Notes: generated by a model from the sequence alone, not told the origin. DNA of 64,000 nt from Pseudooceanicola sp. HF7 (GCF_011806405.1 NZ_JAATOW010000029.1:1-64000), one strand, 5' to 3'. Positions 16,609 to 26,465 are shown, counted from the first letter of the stretch. Numbers and translations: made by a program.

Positions 16609-17561
16609 TGACCGCGCAGCCCGCGACCGCCCAACGCGATCACGGCGGCAACCTCGATGCCGCGATTGCGCGCTTCGGCGGGGCGCGGGCCGATTGGCTG
16701 GACCTTTCCACGGGCATCAACCCGGTGCCCTATCCGCTGCCTCCCCTGGCGCCCGAAAGCTGGGCGGCCCTGCCCGACCGCGCCGCGCAGGACGCGCTGA
16801 TCGCCGCCGCAAGCGCCTTCTGGTCCGTGCCGGAGGGCGCCGCGGTGCTGGCCGTGCCCGGGGCCTCTGCGGCCATCGCGCATATCCCCCTGCTTGCGCC
16901 CGCGGCATCCGTCCACGTGCCCGGCCCCACCTACAATGAACATGCCGCAGCCTTCCGCCGCTGCGGCTGGCAGGTCACGGAAGATCCGGCCGGCACCACG
17001 GCGCGCGTCCTGGTCCACCCCAACAATCCCACCGGCACCCTGCATCCCGCCCCCGATGCGGCGGGTCTGAGCGTGATTGACGAAAGCTTCTGCGACATCG
17101 CGCCCGGTGCCTCTCACGTCGCGCTGGCCAACCGGCCCGGCACGCTGATCCTGAAAAGCTTCGGCAAGTTCTGGGGCCTGGCCGGTCTGCGCCTGGGCTT
17201 CGTGATCGGGGATCCGGCGCTGGTGGCACAGCTTCAGGACATGCTTGGCCCCTGGCCGGTGGCCGGTCCGGCCCTTCAGATCGGACGGGCGGCCCTCAGG
17301 GATCCGGACTGGGCCGCAGGGACCCGCGCGCGCCTGGCAGAGGATCGCGCCCGGCTTGATCGCGCCCTCGCCCCGCATGCCCGTAGCCTTGGCGGCACCG
17401 ATCTTTTCCGGCTTTATGAATGCGACGACGCCGCGGCGCTTCAGACCCGGCTGGCCCGGCATCGCATCTGGTCGCGCATCTTCCCCTATTCCACCCGCTG
17501 GCTGCGCCTGGGCCTGCCCGCGCCCCAGGACTTCCCCCGGCTTGAGGACGCCCTGTCATGA
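16608..17561 (+). CDS. cobC: Threonine-phosphate decarboxylase (aminopropanol arm)
   Basis: A 317-residue PLP-dependent fold-type I aminotransferase homologue that makes (R)-1-amino-2-propanol phosphate for the nucleotide loop. Visible are [14 protein letters not shown] at the start, [34 protein letters not shown] and the PLP lysine in [16 protein letters not shown]. The start at 16608 is set by the TGATG overlap with DUF1636; the stop overlaps cobD as ATGA. Gene naming follows the aerobic (Pseudomonas denitrificans) scheme; the Salmonella equivalent is CobD. Confidence 0.92.
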   Translation: MTAQPATAQRDHGGNLDAAIARFGGARADWLDLSTGINPVPYPLPPLAPESWAALPDRAAQDALIAAASAFWSVPEGAAVLAVPGASAAIAHIPLLAPAASVHVPGPTYNEHAAAFRRCGWQVTEDPAGTTARVLVHPNNPTGTLHPAPDAAGLSVIDESFCDIAPGASHVALANRPGTLILKSFGKFWGLAGLRLGFVIGDPALVAQLQDMLGPWPVAGPALQIGRAALRDPDWAAGTRARLAEDRARLDRALAPHARSLGGTDLFRLYECDDAAALQTRLARHRIWSRIFPYSTRWLRLGLPAPQDFPRLEDALS

Positions 17562-18466
17562 GCCACGCCGCCGTGCTTTTCCTTGCCCTGCTGCTCGATG
17601 CCGCCCTGGGAGAGCCGCGCTGGCTCTGGGCGCGCTGGCCCCATCCGGCGGTGCTGATGGGGCGGCTCATCCAGCGGGCCGAAGACCGGCTGAACCAGGG
17701 CGCGGCGAGACGGCTCAAGGGCGCGCTGCTGGCACTTGCGCTTGTCCTGCTCGGGCTGGTGCTGGGGGGCGCGATCGCGGCCCTCGGCTGGCTGCCCCAG
17801 GTGCTGGTGGCGGCGATGCTCCTGGCCCAGCGGTCGCTTGTCGATCATGTCCGCACGGTGGCCGATGGCCTGCGCATGTCCCTGACGGACGGGCGCCGCG
17901 CCGTGGCCCGGATCGTGGGCCGTGACACCGCCCCCATGGATGGCCCCGCCGTGGCGCGCGCGGCCATCGAAAGCGCGGCAGAGAATGCCTCTGACGGGGT
18001 CATCGCCCCCGCTTTCTGGTTCCTGGTCGCCGGCCTGCCCGGCCTGCTGATCTACAAGCTGGTCAACACCGCCGATTCCATGATCGGTCACCGCACGCCC
18101 CGGCACGAGGATTTCGGCTGGGCCTCGGCCCGGCTCGACGATGTGCTGAACCTCCTGCCGGCCCGGCTGACCGCCCTGCTCATCGCGCTGGTGGCTGGGC
18201 AGCTGCCACGCTGGCAGGAAATCGCCGCCGACGCGCGCCGCCACCGCTCCCCCAATGCCGGCTGGCCAGAGGCCGTCATGGCCCGTGCCCTCGACACCGC
18301 GCTGTCCGGACCGCGCGCCTATCATGGGCAAATGAAGGACTTCCCCTTCATCCACCCCCAGGGCGACCGCGCGCCCGGACCCCAGCGGATCGAGGCGACC
18401 TGTACCCGGCTCTGGCAGATCTGGGCGGTCTTTCTTGCCGGTACGGCGCTCCTTGCGATCCTGTAA
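17558..18466 (+). CDS. cobD: Adenosylcobinamide-phosphate synthase
   Basis: A 302-residue integral membrane protein of the CobD/CbiB family that attaches aminopropanol (phosphate) to adenosylcobyric acid. It has [28 protein letters not shown] near the N-terminus, [41 protein letters not shown] in the middle, and [13 protein letters not shown] later, all family signatures. It overlaps cobC by four bases and shares its step order. Confidence 0.93.
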   Translation: MSHAAVLFLALLLDAALGEPRWLWARWPHPAVLMGRLIQRAEDRLNQGAARRLKGALLALALVLLGLVLGGAIAALGWLPQVLVAAMLLAQRSLVDHVRTVADGLRMSLTDGRRAVARIVGRDTAPMDGPAVARAAIESAAENASDGVIAPAFWFLVAGLPGLLIYKLVNTADSMIGHRTPRHEDFGWASARLDDVLNLLPARLTALLIALVAGQLPRWQEIAADARRHRSPNAGWPEAVMARALDTALSGPRAYHGQMKDFPFIHPQGDRAPGPQRIEATCTRLWQIWAVFLAGTALLAIL

Positions 18467-18521
18467 TTTGCCACCGCCCGCCAGCCTGCTACCTTCGCCC
18501 CAACCCTGAAGGAGAGCCCCC

Positions 18522-19697
18522 ATGACCATCCGCCCCCTGATCGCCAGCCTTGCCCTGCTGACGCCGCTCCCGGCGCTTGCCCAATCTTGCGGCGGCTCCT
18601 TTGGCAGCTTCGTCCAGGGGCTGGCCGACGAAGCCGTCCAGCGCGGCCATTCTCCCGCCACGGTGCAATCCTTCTTTGCTTCCGTCGCCCAGGATCCCAA
18701 GGTCATCGCCGCCGATCGCCAGCAGGGGGTCTTCCAGCTGGATTTCACCACCTTCGCGCGCCGGCTCATCTCCCAGAACCGGATCCAGAACGGGGCGGCC
18801 AAGGCCGGGCAATATGCCTCCACCTTCAACACGATCGAACAGCGCTACGGCGTGCCCCGCGGCATCCTGCTGGCCTTCTGGGCGTTCGAGACCGATTACG
18901 GCGGCTTCCAGGGCGATTTCAACACGCTCAACGCGCTGGTGACCCTGTCCCACGATTGCCGCCGCCCCTCGCTGTTCCGCCCGCAGGTCTTTGCCGCGCT
19001 GGAGCTCTACGAGAAGGGCGATTTCTCTCCCACAAGCACCACCGGCGCCTGGGCCGGAGAGATCGGGCAGGTGCAGATGCTGCCCGGCGACATCCTGAAA
19101 AACGGCGTGGATGGCGACGGGGACGGGCATGTCCGGCTCAAGACCTCCGCTCCGGATGCGCTGATGTCTGGGGCCAACATGCTGCGCAGCCTGGGCTGGC
19201 GCCCGAACGAGCCCTGGCTGCAGGAAGTGCGTGTCCCCGACCAGATGGACTGGTCCCGGACCGGCCTCAACCATAGCATGACCGCGCGGGAATGGGCGCA
19301 GATGGGCGTGCAGCCGCGGTCAGGCCAGTGGCAGGCCTCGAACCTGCCGGCCTCCATCCTGCTGCCGCAGGGCCGCAAGGGGCCCGCCTTCCTGGCCTAC
19401 CCGAACTACTCGGTGCTCTTCGAATGGAACAAGAGCTTCGTCTACGTGATGACCGCAGCCTATTTCGCCACCCGCCTCTCCGGCGCGCCGGTGTTTGATC
19501 CCGGCAACCCCGATCCCGCGCTGTCCAGCGAGCAGATGGTCTCGCTTCAGCGCAAGCTGACCGCGATGGGATACGATGTGGGCGCGATCGACGGCATCCT
19601 GGGCAAGCTCACCCGCGAATCCGTTCAGGCCGTGCAGCAACGCCTTGGCCTGCCGGCCGATGCCTGGCCCACGCGGGATCTGCTGAACCGTCTGTGA
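18522..19697 (+). CDS. Lytic murein transglycosylase with peptidoglycan-binding domain
   Basis: A 391-residue periplasmic enzyme. It has a signal peptide (TIRPLIASLALLTPLPALAQ), an SLT2/MltB-type catalytic domain with the presumed catalytic Glu in LLAFWAFETDYGGFQGDFN, then GEIGQVQMLPGDILKNGVD, and a C-terminal PG_binding_1 domain (SLQRKLTAMGYDVGAIDG, about residues 335-390). It cleaves the glycan strands of murein. GAAGGAGAGC precedes the ATG. It follows cobD by 55 bases but has no functional link to it. Confidence 0.9.
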   Translation: MTIRPLIASLALLTPLPALAQSCGGSFGSFVQGLADEAVQRGHSPATVQSFFASVAQDPKVIAADRQQGVFQLDFTTFARRLISQNRIQNGAAKAGQYASTFNTIEQRYGVPRGILLAFWAFETDYGGFQGDFNTLNALVTLSHDCRRPSLFRPQVFAALELYEKGDFSPTSTTGAWAGEIGQVQMLPGDILKNGVDGDGDGHVRLKTSAPDALMSGANMLRSLGWRPNEPWLQEVRVPDQMDWSRTGLNHSMTAREWAQMGVQPRSGQWQASNLPASILLPQGRKGPAFLAYPNYSVLFEWNKSFVYVMTAAYFATRLSGAPVFDPGNPDPALSSEQMVSLQRKLTAMGYDVGAIDGILGKLTRESVQAVQQRLGLPADAWPTRDLLNRL

Positions 19698-19737
19698 AGC
19701 GGAGGGGCCTTGCCCCTCCCGGACCTTCGGTCCTCCC

Positions 19738-19815
19738 ACCCCAAAGTATTTTCAGCCAGGTGAAATGGAGGCGGGCTTCCTTCATCTGGCCGGAAATACT
19801 TCGGGGGAGTCGCGC
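19738..19815. repeat. Inverted pair of REP-like repeats after the transglycosylase gene
   Basis: CCAAAGTATTTTCAGCCAGG at 19741-19760 is followed by TTCATCTGGCCGGAAATACT at 19781-19800, an imperfect inverted pair. The second member resembles 26341-26380 (TTCACCTGGCCCAAAATACT). A GGAGGGGC/GCCCCTCC hairpin lies just before it. The pair sits between convergent genes and could act as a terminator. Confidence 0.55.
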
Positions 19816-19866
19816 GCAGCGCGGCGGGGGCTGGCCCCCTGGCCGGCCGGTCCAGGGCGAGCGTCG

Positions 19867-22800
19867 TCAGGCGACCAGGGCCTCGGCTTTCTTGAGGTCG
19901 ACGGAAACCAGCTGGCTCACGCCCTGTTCCTGCATCGTGACGCCGAACAGCCGGTCCATGCGCGCCATGGTCACCGCGTGGTGGGTGATGATCAGGAAGC
20001 GCGTGTTGGTGCGGCGGCACATCTCGTCCAGCAGGTCGCAGAAGCGGGTCACGTTGGCATCGTCCAGCGGCGCGTCGACCTCGTCCAGCACGCAGATCGG
20101 GGCCGGGTTGGCCAGGAAGACAGCGAAGATCAGCGCCATCGCCGTCAGGGTCTGTTCCCCGCCCGAGAGCAGCGAGAGCGTGGAGAGCTTCTTGCCCGGT
20201 GGCTGGCACATGATCTCAAGTCCGGCTTCCAGCGGGTCGTCGCTCTCCACCAGCACCAGGTTGGCCTCTCCCCCGTTGAAGAGATGCCGGAACAGGGTGG
20301 AGAAATTGGCATTCACCTCTTCGAAGGCGGCCAGCAGGCGTTCGCGGCCCTCGCGGTTCAGCCCCGCGATCCCGTTGCGCAGCTGGCGGATCGCCTCTTC
20401 CAGGTCGGCCTTTTCGCTGACCAGCGCCTCGTGTTCCTCGCGGACCTCGCGGGCGTCTTCCTCTGCCCGCAGGTTCACCGCCCCCAGGGCGTCGCGCTGG
20501 CGTTTCAGCCGGTTCACATCCGCCTCGATCTCATCGGAGGGGGGCATGTCCTCGGGATCGGCCTCAAGGCTTTCCAGGAGCTGCTTGGGCGTCATCTCCT
20601 GCGCCTCGGCGATCCGTTCGGCCGCATGGGTGACGGCTTCGGCGGCGGCATCGGCGCGGGCCTCGGCACGTGCGCGGGCCTCGCGCGCTTCGGAGGCCAG
20701 GCGCGCCGCCTCGCGTTCGCTGGCCACCGCTTCGCGCAGGGCTGCCTCCGCCCCGGTCAGCTTGTCCGTGGCCTCGGCCTTGCGGGCCTCGGACTTGTCG
20801 ATCTCCGCGTTCAGCTCCTCGCGCTTGGCTTCCAGTTCCTCCGGCGCGGCCATGGCCTCGTAAAGCTGGTCCTCGGCCTCTTCCCGGCGCTCGTCCAGCT
20901 CCGCGATACGTCGGTCCGCGCTTTCAAGCCGGTGCCGCCAGCCGGAGACCTCCTTGGTGATTTCCTGGCTGCGCCTGGTGCGCGCCTCGCCCTCGCGGCG
21001 GATCTCGTCATGGCCGGCGCGGCGCGACATCATCGCCATGCGCGCGGCTTCCACCGCCATGCGCAGCTGTTCGATCCCGGCGCGGGCCTCGTCCAGGTCA
21101 TCCAGCCCGGCCACGGCGGCCTCGGCCTCCTTGACCTGCTTGCGGGCTGCCATGGCCTCTTCCTCGTGGCGGGTGACGGCCAGGCCCAGCGACTCCAGCT
21201 TCGAGGCGGAAAGGTTGCGCTCTGCCTCTGCGCGCGACAATTGCCGCGCGGCCTCTGCCACGGCGCGGTCCGCCTCCGTCCGGGCGGCGCGGGCGGCCTT
21301 GTCGGCAGCCGTCAGATCCGCCAGCCGGGCCGAAAGCGCCTCGTGGTTTTCCCGTGCCACCTCTGCCTTTTGCCGAGCCTCGTCGAGCTCGGAGCGCATT
21401 TCCTGCAGGCGGTTGAGCTGTTGCAGGCGCAGCGCCGCGGCAGAGGGCGCATCCTCCGCCCAGGCGCGATAGCCATCCCACCGCCACAGGTCGCCATCCT
21501 GCGTCACCAGCCGCTGGCCGGGCTGCAGCAGGGGCTGCAGCGCCGCGCCCTGTTCGGCACTGACGAGGCCGATCTGCGCGATCCGGCGGGCCAGGACCTC
21601 GGGCACATCGACGTGATCGGCCAGCGCCACCGCGCCCGCGGGCAGCGGCTGCGCCGCATCGTAGCCCGGCAGCGCAAGCCAGCCGGAAGGGCCGTCGCCC
21701 GACACCACGGGCGCTTTCAGATCATCGGCCAGGGCCGCGCCAAGCGCCTTTTCATAGCCCGGATCCACCCGCAGACTGTCCAACACCTGCTTGCCGTCCC
21801 CGGCATCGCGCTCCACCAGGCGGGCCAGCGCCTTGACCTGGGCCTCCAACGCGTTGACCTCGCCCTCTGCCGAAGAGCGCGCGGCGCGGGCATCGGATTC
21901 CAGCGATTGCCCCTCTGCGCGGGCCTCCTCGGCACCCGCCAGCGCCTCTTCGGCGCCTTCGGCGGCCTCGCGGGCCATTTCCTCGGCCTCGATCGCCGTT
22001 TCGAAGGCGGCAGAGGCCTCTTCGGTCTTTTCGCGTGCCGCGGCCACGGCGGCGCGGGCCTCGACCGATTGCGCCTCGCTGCGGGCCAGGGTCTTGCGGC
22101 TGTCCTCAAGCAGGCGATGGGCGGATTGATGGCGGGCCGACAGGCGCGCGACATCTTCGGTCAGCTGGGACAGGTCGGACTCGCGCTCGGTCAGGACAGA
22201 GGCCGCTTCCTGGGACAGTTCCGCGGCCTCTTCCAGCCGGTCGGCGTGGCCTTCATGGGCCTTGGCGATCTCCCGGGCTTCCCAGTCCAGCCGTTCGATG
22301 GTTTCGCCGGCGTCCTTGTTCAACCCGGCCTCGCGTTCGCGGTCGCGCGACAGCTGTTCGATCCGGGATTTCAGGGTGACGATGGTCTGGTTGGCGCGCT
22401 CCTGCTGCTCCGTCAGGGAATCCCGCTCCACGATCAGCCTTTGCAGGATGGCGGCGGCGATGGCCTCCTCTTCCCGCAGGGGCGGCAGAAGCTCTTCTCC
22501 GCTGGCGCGCTTGGCCTCGGTCTCCCGGGCGAACCGCTCGGCCTCGGACGCCTGGGAAGAGCGCCCGCGCAGCTCTGCCAGCGCGCTGTTGCGGGCCTCG
22601 TCGGCCTCCTTCCAGCGCCGGTAAAGCAACATGCCCTCGGCCTTGCGCAGGTCTGTCCCGATCGCCCGGTAACGCGCCGCCTGCCGGGCCTGGCGTTCCA
22701 GCGTGGCCAGCTGCTGGGCCAGCTGCTCGATCACGTCATCGACCCGCAGCAGGTTCTGCTCGGCCCCCTTCAGCTTCAGCTCCGCCTCGTGCCGCCGCTG

Positions 22801-23322
22801 GTACAGGCCGGAGATCCCCGCCGCTTCCTCCAGGATCCGGCGGCGGTTCTTGGGCTTGGCGTTGATCAGTTCCGAGATCTGGCCCTGCCGCACCAGCGCC
22901 GGGGAATGCGCCCCCGTCGAGGCATCGGCAAACAGCATCTGCACGTCGCGCGCCCGCACGTCCTTGGCATTGGCTTTGTAGGCGCTGCCCACGTCGCGGG
23001 TGATCCGGCGGACGATCTCGATCTGGTCCTCATCGTTGAACCCCGGCGGAGCCAGGCGATCCCGGTTGTCGATATGCAGGCTGACCTCGGCAAAGTTGCG
23101 CGCCGGCCGCGTCGCCGCCCCGGCAAAGATCACGTCCTCCATACCGCCGCCACGCATGGCGGTCGGGCGGTTCTCCCCCATGACCCAGCGCAGGGCTTCC
23201 AGCAGGTTCGACTTGCCGCAGCCGTTCGGCCCCACCACGCCGGTCAGGCCGGAATGGATCAGCAGATCGGTCGGATCGACGAAGCTTTTGAAGCCGGTAA
23301 GCCTGAGACGGGAAAAGTGCAA
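19867..23322 (-). CDS. smc: Chromosome segregation ATPase SMC
   Basis: A full-length SMC of 1151 residues. The N-terminal Walker A is GPNGCGKSNLLEALRWVMGE; two long coiled coils rich in Glu, Ala and Arg flank a hinge near residues 500-600 (DGKQVLDSLRVDPGYEKALGAAL); the C-terminal head has the signature LSGGEQTLTAMALIF and Walker B CVLDEVDAPLDDANV. It organises the chromosome with ScpA and ScpB, neither of which is in the window. It is a single gene; the upstream 240 bases separate it from the divergent cobalamin riboswitch. Confidence 0.96.
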   Translation of the reverse strand: MHFSRLRLTGFKSFVDPTDLLIHSGLTGVVGPNGCGKSNLLEALRWVMGENRPTAMRGGGMEDVIFAGAATRPARNFAEVSLHIDNRDRLAPPGFNDEDQIEIVRRITRDVGSAYKANAKDVRARDVQMLFADASTGAHSPALVRQGQISELINAKPKNRRRILEEAAGISGLYQRRHEAELKLKGAEQNLLRVDDVIEQLAQQLATLERQARQAARYRAIGTDLRKAEGMLLYRRWKEADEARNSALAELRGRSSQASEAERFARETEAKRASGEELLPPLREEEAIAAAILQRLIVERDSLTEQQERANQTIVTLKSRIEQLSRDREREAGLNKDAGETIERLDWEAREIAKAHEGHADRLEEAAELSQEAASVLTERESDLSQLTEDVARLSARHQSAHRLLEDSRKTLARSEAQSVEARAAVAAAREKTEEASAAFETAIEAEEMAREAAEGAEEALAGAEEARAEGQSLESDARAARSSAEGEVNALEAQVKALARLVERDAGDGKQVLDSLRVDPGYEKALGAALADDLKAPVVSGDGPSGWLALPGYDAAQPLPAGAVALADHVDVPEVLARRIAQIGLVSAEQGAALQPLLQPGQRLVTQDGDLWRWDGYRAWAEDAPSAAALRLQQLNRLQEMRSELDEARQKAEVARENHEALSARLADLTAADKAARAARTEADRAVAEAARQLSRAEAERNLSASKLESLGLAVTRHEEEAMAARKQVKEAEAAVAGLDDLDEARAGIEQLRMAVEAARMAMMSRRAGHDEIRREGEARTRRSQEITKEVSGWRHRLESADRRIAELDERREEAEDQLYEAMAAPEELEAKREELNAEIDKSEARKAEATDKLTGAEAALREAVASEREAARLASEAREARARAEARADAAAEAVTHAAERIAEAQEMTPKQLLESLEADPEDMPPSDEIEADVNRLKRQRDALGAVNLRAEEDAREVREEHEALVSEKADLEEAIRQLRNGIAGLNREGRERLLAAFEEVNANFSTLFRHLFNGGEANLVLVESDDPLEAGLEIMCQPPGKKLSTLSLLSGGEQTLTAMALIFAVFLANPAPICVLDEVDAPLDDANVTRFCDLLDEMCRRTNTRFLIITHHAVTMARMDRLFGVTMQEQGVSQLVSVDLKKAEALVA

Positions 23323-23562
23323 AGCCTGGGCCTTTCGCTGAAGGGGATGATTCCGGTCCGTCCCGGAAGTCTGGGCGCCCCGGCCTCACCTGTCAACGAA
23401 AGGACCGCAGGATATGGCGGGGTGCACAGGGTTTTCCACAAGATATATGCTGCACCACAAGCCTTACTCAACGGCCGCAGGCCAAAACGCCAGCCCTGCC
23501 CGCTATGCGCGCCCCGCGATTCGTCTTGACGCAGCGGGTCCGGATGGGCACGACTATCGCTG

Positions 23563-23752
23563 TACGGTTCCCCCGTTGGGGCGCAAAGCGCCAAGGGGGT
23601 GAAACGGGAATGCGGAGCGGGTGACCCAAGTAGGGGCCCGTCAGCCGCAGCCGCCCCCGCGACTGTGACGCGGCAAGCCGGTCCATCCACGCCACTGGAG
23701 AGCGCTCCGGGAAGGCAGGACCAGCGCCAGAGCCGTCAGCCAGGAGACCGGC
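23563..23752 (+). ncRNA. Cobalamin riboswitch upstream of cbiM
   Basis: The leader carries the conserved core pieces in order: GGTGAAACGGGAAT, CCGCCCCCGCGACTGTGACG, GCCACTGG, then GGGAAGGC and a final CAGGAGACCGGCC. This is the order and spacing of the AdoCbl riboswitch. It ends 55 bases before the cbiM start and should lower expression of the cobalt-uptake and downstream B12 genes when cobalamin is plentiful. Boundaries are approximate. Confidence 0.92.
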
Positions 23753-23807
23753 CGTGCATGACATGAACCTACACGAACCGTCGGGTGTGACGGTCAAGGA
23801 GAACGCA

Positions 23808-24482
23808 ATGCATATCGAACCCGGTCTGATCAGCGGTGCCAAGATGGTGCTGTCCTATGCCACCGCCGCGGGCGCGGCCCTCTACACGGTCCGCCTGGCC
23901 GCGGACAGCCTGACGGAAAAGGGTCTCGGCTCCTTTGCCGCCCGGATCGCCATGGGCACCGCCGCCGTCTTCAGCTTCTTCCAGGTCCTGCCGCATTACC
24001 CGGTCGGCATCTCCGAGGTGCACTTCATCCTGGGCTCCACGCTCTTCCTGCTGCTGGGCGCGGCCCCGGCCGCCCTGGCGCTGGCGCTTGGCCTGCTGCT
24101 TCAGGGCCTCTTCTTCGCCCCCTTCGACCTGCCGCAATACGGCGCCAACGTGACCACCCTGCTGGTGCCGCTCTTCGCGATGAAGGCCATCGCGGACCGG
24201 ATCATCCCGCGCGACATGGCCTACGTGGACATCAGGTACCGCGACGCGCTGGCGCTTTCGACCGCCTACCAGGGCGGCGTGGTGGCCTGGGTGGCCTTCT
24301 GGGCCTTCTACGGCCAGGGCTTCACCGCGACCACGGCGACCTCGGTCTTCACCTTCGGCGGCGCCTACATGCTGGTCGTCCTGATCGAGCCCCTGGTGGA
24401 CCTGGCCGTGCTGGCGGCCGCGAAATCCGCCCGTGGCCTGTCGAAAACCGGCCTGATCACCCCGCGTCTCTTCAACGCCTGA
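23808..24482 (+). CDS. cbiM: CbiM-like ECF cobalt transporter permease component
   Basis: A 224-residue membrane protein with about six to seven hydrophobic segments. I chose the ATG at 23808 because it has AAGGAG upstream and gives an N-terminus Met-His-Ile, as in CbiM/NikM where His2 binds the metal; the longer reading to 23754 would bury that His. Blocks such as PVGISEVHFILGSTLFLLLG match the family. It is the first gene after the B12 riboswitch. No cbiN, cbiQ or cbiO follows, so energy coupling must come from elsewhere or uptake runs on CbiM alone. Confidence 0.85.
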   Translation: MHIEPGLISGAKMVLSYATAAGAALYTVRLAADSLTEKGLGSFAARIAMGTAAVFSFFQVLPHYPVGISEVHFILGSTLFLLLGAAPAALALALGLLLQGLFFAPFDLPQYGANVTTLLVPLFAMKAIADRIIPRDMAYVDIRYRDALALSTAYQGGVVAWVAFWAFYGQGFTATTATSVFTFGGAYMLVVLIEPLVDLAVLAAAKSARGLSKTGLITPRLFNA

Positions 24483-24562
24483 CGGAACGCCCGATCGCAC
24501 GGGGGCCTGACCAAGGGCCCCCGGACGTCTGCCCGCCCGCCTTACAAGACAGGCGAACCTGC

Positions 24563-24583
24563 GCCGGGGGCCCAGCCCCCGGC
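24563..24583 (+). terminator. Perfect hairpin between cbiM and cobW
   Basis: GCCGGGGGC and GCCCCCGGC form a 9-base perfect stem with a CCA loop, 80 bases after cbiM. There is no T-run, so it may be a pause or mRNA-stability element rather than a full terminator. Confidence 0.4.
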
Positions 24584-24671
24584 CTCTGCCATGGCAAAAC
24601 CCGCGCCCGCATCGAACGGCGCAGCACCGCCATCACAAGACCCAAATCCCAAGACCCTTCCGGAGGCTCCC

Positions 24672-25751
24672 ATGCCCGCCAAGATCCCTGCCACGATCAT
24701 CACCGGCTTCCTCGGTGCCGGCAAGACCACCCTGGTCCGCCACATGCTCTCCAACGCCGGCGGCCGCCGCATCGCGCTGATCATCAACGAATTCGGCGAC
24801 CTCGGCGTCGATGGCGACATCCTCAAGGGCTGCGGCGATGAAACCTGCCGCGAAGAGGACATCATGGAACTGTCCAACGGCTGCATCTGCTGCACCGTGG
24901 CAGAGGATTTCATCCCCACCATGGAAGCCCTGCTCGCCCGCCCGGACAAGCCCGACCACATCGTGATCGAAACCTCCGGCTTGGCCCTGCCCCAGCCGCT
25001 GGTGCGCGCCTTCAACTGGCCCGGCATCTCGACCCGCGTCACCGTGGATGGCGTCGTGACCGTGGTGGACGGCAAGGCCGTCACCGAGGGGCGCTTTGCC
25101 CATGACGAAACCGCCGTCGCCGCCGCCCGCGACGCCGATGACAGCATCGACCACGAAACCCCGCTCTCCGAGCTTTTCGAAGACCAGCTTGCCTGCGCCG
25201 ACATGATCGTGGTGAACAAGTCCGACCTGCTCTCGCAGGCAGAGCTGACAGGCACCATGGACAGCCTGCGCAAAGGCGCGCGCCCCTCGGTCCAGATCGT
25301 CTCTTCCGCCATGGGCGTTCTGCCCGCGGATGTGCTCCTAGGCATGGACATGGGCGCAGAGACCGACATGGCCGCACGTCACGAGGTGCATCATCATCAC
25401 CACCACGACGATGAGGACGATCACCCCGAGGGCGATGACGATCACAGCCATGAACACGAACACGGGCATGACGAATTCGAAAGCTTCACCGTCACGCGCT
25501 CCGAAATCGCCGACCCGGCGGCCTTTGCCGAACAGGTCTCCGCGATCATCCGCGAACATGACATCCTGCGGCTCAAGGGCTTCGCGGCGGTCACCGGCAA
25601 GCCGATGCGCCTGACCATCCAGGCCGTCGGCCCCCGGATCGACAGCTATTTCGACCAGCCCTTCGGCAGCGCCCCGCGCGAAACCCGCCTCGTGGTCATC
25701 GGCCAGTCCGGCCTTGACCGCGCCGCCATCGAAAAGGCGCTGGCGGCCTGA
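24672..25751 (+). CDS. cobW: CobW, COG0523 metal-chaperone GTPase
   Basis: A 359-residue G3E GTPase. The start at 24672 follows GGAGGCTCCC. It has the Walker A GFLGAGKTT (residues 12-20), the metal motif CICC (71-74) in ELSNGCICCTVAEDF, NKSDL for guanine, a His/Asp-rich loop between the domains (HHHHHHDDEDDHPEGDDDHS and on), and a C-terminal CobW_C domain. In B12 loci CobW is thought to deliver cobalt to CobN; cobN lies downstream here. The His loop is consistent with metal buffering. Confidence 0.94.
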   Translation: MPAKIPATIITGFLGAGKTTLVRHMLSNAGGRRIALIINEFGDLGVDGDILKGCGDETCREEDIMELSNGCICCTVAEDFIPTMEALLARPDKPDHIVIETSGLALPQPLVRAFNWPGISTRVTVDGVVTVVDGKAVTEGRFAHDETAVAAARDADDSIDHETPLSELFEDQLACADMIVVNKSDLLSQAELTGTMDSLRKGARPSVQIVSSAMGVLPADVLLGMDMGAETDMAARHEVHHHHHHDDEDDHPEGDDDHSHEHEHGHDEFESFTVTRSEIADPAAFAEQVSAIIREHDILRLKGFAAVTGKPMRLTIQAVGPRIDSYFDQPFGSAPRETRLVVIGQSGLDRAAIEKALAA

Positions 25752-25796
25752 TCCCGCCATCGCCCTCGCCAAGACCACCCCGGACCTGACGCCACC

Positions 25797-26285
25797 ATGA
25801 CCCAGACCACGCCCCTCACCATCACCATGGCCAGCCCGACCCAGCCAGAGGCCGTGCGCCTGCTGGATGCCTCCCAGGCCCTGATGAAGCGCCTCTACAA
25901 GCCAGAGGAAAACAACTTCCTCAGCCACGAGGCCCTGGCGCGGCCCGATATCCGTTTCTTCCTCGCCAAAAGCGGGGAGGAAACGCTGGGCTGCGGCGCC
26001 TTGCAGGTCAAGCAGGGCTACGGAGAGGTCAAGAGCTTCTACACCGACGAAGCCGCCCGCGGTCGCGGCGTCGGCTCCGCCCTGCTGGCCCGGATCGAAG
26101 CCCAGGCGCTATCTGAGGGGCTGACAATGCTGCGCCTTGAAACCGGCGATGCCCTGGCCGCCGCCTGCCGCCTCTACCAGGCAAAGGGCTTCACCCGCTG
26201 CGGCGTCTTCGGCGATTACGCGGACAACGGCGTCTCCGTCTTCATGGAAAAACCCCTGACAGGTGACGCCGCCCAGGCAGGCTGA
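25797..26285 (+). CDS. GNAT-family N-acetyltransferase
   Basis: A 162-residue acetyl-CoA-dependent acetyltransferase. The acetyl-CoA-binding motif A is clear: KSFYTDEAARGRGVGSALLARIEAQA, followed by the strand MLRLETGDALAAACRLYQAKGFTRCGVFGDY. The substrate is unknown. It lies 45 bases after cobW on the same strand and before cobN, so it is probably in the riboswitch-led transcript, but no B12 step needs an acetyltransferase. A few in-frame ATGs near the start make the exact N-terminus uncertain. Confidence 0.85.
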   Translation: MTQTTPLTITMASPTQPEAVRLLDASQALMKRLYKPEENNFLSHEALARPDIRFFLAKSGEETLGCGALQVKQGYGEVKSFYTDEAARGRGVGSALLARIEAQALSEGLTMLRLETGDALAAACRLYQAKGFTRCGVFGDYADNGVSVFMEKPLTGDAAQAG

Positions 26286-26340
26286 ACAGGCGGGCTGACC
26301 GCCCGCCCTGCACCCGCCCCCGCCCTTCGCACGCCCCCGC

Positions 26341-26380
26341 CCTTCACCTGGCCCAAAATACTTCCGCCGGAGGCATCCCG
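26341..26380 (+). repeat. REP-like dispersed repeat upstream of cobN
   Basis: TTCACCTGGCCCAAAATACT then TCCGCCGGAGGCATCCCG. It shares the CCGCCGGAGGC core with copies at 10684, 12601 and 27927, and its first half with the pair at 19738-19815. It lies in the 180-base gap before cobN; otherwise that gap is GC-rich and shows no gene. Confidence 0.6.
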
Positions 26381-26465
26381 CCCCCTCAGCCGCCGCCGCG
26401 CCCCGATCCGGCGCACGACGCTCCCCCGGACCCGCTCCGGCACCAGCCCCGGAAAGGCCCCGCCC

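Noticed and set aside
19765-23529. Plus-strand open frame of 1254 codons
   Set aside because: It is the complement of smc, which has Walker A, signature and Walker B motifs. The low-complexity Leu/Gly/Arg translation shows no domain.
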